Positions 6,601 through 7,101 of a stretch of DNA of 7,101 nt are shown in pieces (position 1 is the stretch's first letter; each line of letters starts with the position of its first letter). Origin of the DNA: Filomicrobium sp. (lineage in GTDB: Bacteria; Pseudomonadota; Alphaproteobacteria; Rhizobiales; Hyphomicrobiaceae). Where the stretch lies: the NCBI GenBank assembly GCA_030607105.1, contig JAUWFF010000055.1, positions 1 to 7,101 on the forward strand. The letters run 5' to 3'. The notes under the pieces are model-generated. The model was not told where the DNA came from and ran no database searches. It was given only the letters and a program-made list of their open reading frames with translations. The translations under genes were made by a program, and so were the position numbers.

Positions 6601-6745
6601 ATTGCTGTTCGTTCCAGCCGTCTATGTGTTGATCGATGACTTCGGCCGAGGCACATGGGCATTGTTTTCCCGGTTCGTCGGTGCACCAGACGAAGTCGCT
6701 CTTGCTGAACAGGCCGGCTCTGGCAGCAAGCAGGCCTCCGTCTAA
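3647..6745 (+). CDS. RND-family multidrug efflux pump, inner-membrane proton antiporter (HAE-1/AcrB-like)
   Basis: At 1032 residues the protein has the full length of AcrB-type pumps, which trimerise in the inner membrane and export drugs or other amphiphiles using the proton gradient. TM1 is about 11-28. The first periplasmic porter/docking loop spans 30-332, TM2-TM6 begin near 336, and TM7 is 516-536. The second periplasmic loop follows to about 845, TM8 is 848-866, and TM12 is about 974-997. The proton relay is complete: Asp399-Asp400 in TM4 (GILVDDAIVEIENI), Lys908 in TM10 (VTKNAIMLVDFA), and Arg938 and Thr945 in TM11 (RARPIVMTT), matching AcrB D407/D408, K940, R971 and T978. Two aspartates in TM4 argue for an exporter of hydrophobic compounds rather than a metal pump. 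GAGG at 3636-3639 precedes the ATG, whose first base is the last base of the MFP stop. Substrate is unknown; rhizobial NolG-type pumps are the nearest family I recall. No outer-membrane channel gene follows. Confidence 0.95.
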   Translation: MNISAWAIRQPIPSLVLFLVLMVLGWTSFNTLPITRFPNIDVPVVQVLVTQSGAAPSELETQVTKKIEDAVAGITGVKHQNSSITEGSSLTMIEFRLEVDEDRALNDVKDAVARIRSDLPRTIDEPLVQRIEIEGLPIVTYGVQAPNMSPEELSWFVDETIKRRLQSVKGVSAVDRVGGVTREIHVTLDPDRLLSLGITAGEVNAQLRATNVDLAGGRGEIANREQAIRTLAGKKSVADLAATSIALSGGREIRLDELGTVTDTWEEPRTFAVLDGKSVVAFSVTRGKGASDTTVADAVAAKVEKIQNDHPGTTIARIDNTVDNTYGTYEATMKTLLEGAALAIFVVFLFLRDLRATIIAAVALPLSIIPAFWAMSAAGFSLNLVSLLAITIVTGILVDDAIVEIENIVRHTRMGKSAYRASLEAADEIGLAVIAITVTIIAVFVPVSFMGGIAGQYFKQFGLTVAFAVFFSLLVARLITPLLAAYFMRTAEPEQKEGWIIRAYTRLVSWTVRRRIATVLLGLLIFAGSIGSFYLLPSGFIPTEDLSRALLGVELPPGTRLEETRAVTARIARRLKENPNVKSVFVNGGTILGSGAEVRKATLVITLIPKSQRKKTQAEIQEDMGLTLSEIPDIRYWFLMDNGQRQFQLVVTGPSSKDVDRVGAALTSQSKRLPALLNVVSTAELDRPELRVYPRSDIAADLGVSTQAISEAVRIATIGDIGANLAKFDVGDRQVPIRVKLPDTSRSDRQLLENLQIPTATGAPVPLSAVARFELAQGPTAIDRYDRNRRILIGADLIGNTPLGDAINAALALPAAQNLPDGVKVKQFGDAEIMAEVFEGFARAMGAGLMMVYAVLVLLFASFLQPITILFSLPLSIGGAIVALALTGNPISLPVVIGILMLMGIVTKNAIMLVDFAVEQIKHGMDRNEAIIDAGRKRARPIVMTTIAMVGGMVPSALALDSGGEFRSPMAIAVIGGLISSTVLSLLFVPAVYVLIDDFGRGTWALFSRFVGAPDEVALAEQAGSGSKQASV

Positions 6746-6860
6746 ATCGTTTAATTCAGTCTACCTCCAGCAAAATTCCTTTTGCCCGCAACGCCTTGCC
6801 GCTTGCTGCCGCGCACCCTACTGTCTGGATCCCCTCTCCAGGCTCTACAAGGTGTGTGTT
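6746..6860. other. Short intergenic region after the pump operon
   Basis: The 115 bases contain two small hairpins: GCAAAA/TTTTGC with loop TTCC (6770-6785) and CTGGA/TCCAG with a 7-base loop (6825-6841). Neither has a T-run after it, so neither is a convincing intrinsic terminator; the first has a weak A/T stem. CTTGCC (6795-6800) and CTACTG (6818-6823), 17 bases apart, are a faint promoter candidate for the gene at 6861. Confidence 0.4.
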
Positions 6861-7101
6861 ATGTTTGATGCAAAGAGTATTCTCGAGTCACTTGTTACGG
6901 GTGGCCAACGCTCAACCACGTCGGCGGGCGGCCGGCAAGGTGATCCCCTAGGTGACCTTTTGGGCAAAAGCGGCCTTGAAGATCTATTGCGCAATGCCAT
7001 CCCCTCTGATGGCCAATCAGCAAGTGGCGGCAAGCAGGGCGACCCGCTGCGTGACCTTCTGGGAAGGCTCGGCATCGATAAGGGCGGCACCGGCGGCCAG
7101 T
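6861..7101 (+). CDS. DUF533/YebE-like protein, N-terminal part, cut by the window edge
   Basis: Only the first 80 codons are present and the frame is open at the right edge. The start MFDAKSILESLV is like that of alphaproteobacterial DUF533 (tellurite-resistance TerB-like, YebE-related) proteins. In these, a Gly-rich N-terminal part precedes a membrane-associated segment and a helical TerB-like domain; those parts would lie beyond the window. The visible part is rich in Gly, Asp and Leu and has an internal duplication: GGRQGDPLGDLLGKSG at 23-38 and GGKQGDPLRDLLGRLG at 56-71, identical at 12 of 16 positions. AAGG at 6849-6852, eight bases before the ATG, is a plausible ribosome site. With its own 115-bp leader it is probably a separate unit from the pump operon. 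Function of this family is not established. The family call rests on the N-terminus alone. Confidence 0.6.
   Translation, partial: MFDAKSILESLVTGGQRSTTSAGGRQGDPLGDLLGKSGLEDLLRNAIPSDGQSASGGKQGDPLRDLLGRLGIDKGGTGGQ
6927..7073 (+). repeat. Imperfect in-frame repeat inside the DUF533-like gene
   Basis: Bases 6927-6974 and 7026-7073 encode two copies of a 16-residue motif, GG(R/K)QGDPL(G/R)DLLG(K/R)xG, 33 codons apart. Silent codon differences between the copies (for example CTA/CTG and TTG/CTG) show that the protein motif, not the DNA, is conserved, so this is an old duplication or a selected motif and not a recent tandem copy. Confidence 0.65.

Noticed and set aside
6770..6785. Hairpin GCAAAA/TTTTGC as terminator of the pump operon
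   Set aside because: The stem is only six pairs and mostly A/T, and no T-run follows it.

Overview
The window looks like chromosomal or large-replicon DNA of an alphaproteobacterium, most likely in the Hyphomicrobiales (rhizobia and relatives). The reasons are a BcsS-type outer-membrane protein, a TetR/membrane-fusion/RND cassette of the kind common in rhizobial genomes, a DUF533-type start (MFDAK...), and codons rich in G/C at third positions. This placement rests on recognition of protein families, not on a database search.

Layout, all genes on the + strand. Positions 1-297 hold no gene I can support; part is AT-rich, with a 9-bp direct repeat at 20-bp spacing. Positions 332-1054 encode a BcsS-like protein (cellulose-biosynthesis accessory family) that seems damaged at both ends: its signal peptide reads better if one base is removed near 312, and an amber codon stops it five codons before a natural-looking Phe-terminated beta-barrel end at 1066. 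Positions 1113-1430, behind a perfect AGGAGG, encode a 105-residue secreted protein with four cysteines in the mature part. Positions 1431-1701 are non-coding and carry the clearest regulatory site in the window, a 10+2+10 bp inverted repeat at 1602-1623.

Positions 1702-6745 form one compact operon: a TetR-family regulator, a membrane fusion protein (MFP) and an RND inner-membrane pump. The junctions are ATGA (2364-2367) and TAATG (3645-3649), so translation is probably coupled. The regulator probably binds the inverted repeat and represses its own operon; the MFP and RND pump would form a proton-driven efflux complex with an outer-membrane channel encoded elsewhere. After a 115-bp gap a new gene begins at 6861 and runs off the right edge; its start resembles DUF533/YebE-like proteins and contains a duplicated 16-residue motif.

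I see no CRISPR array, transposase, RNA gene or clearly new multi-gene system. The best leads are the two-ended decay of the bcsS-like gene, the operator, and the small cysteine-bearing secreted protein.
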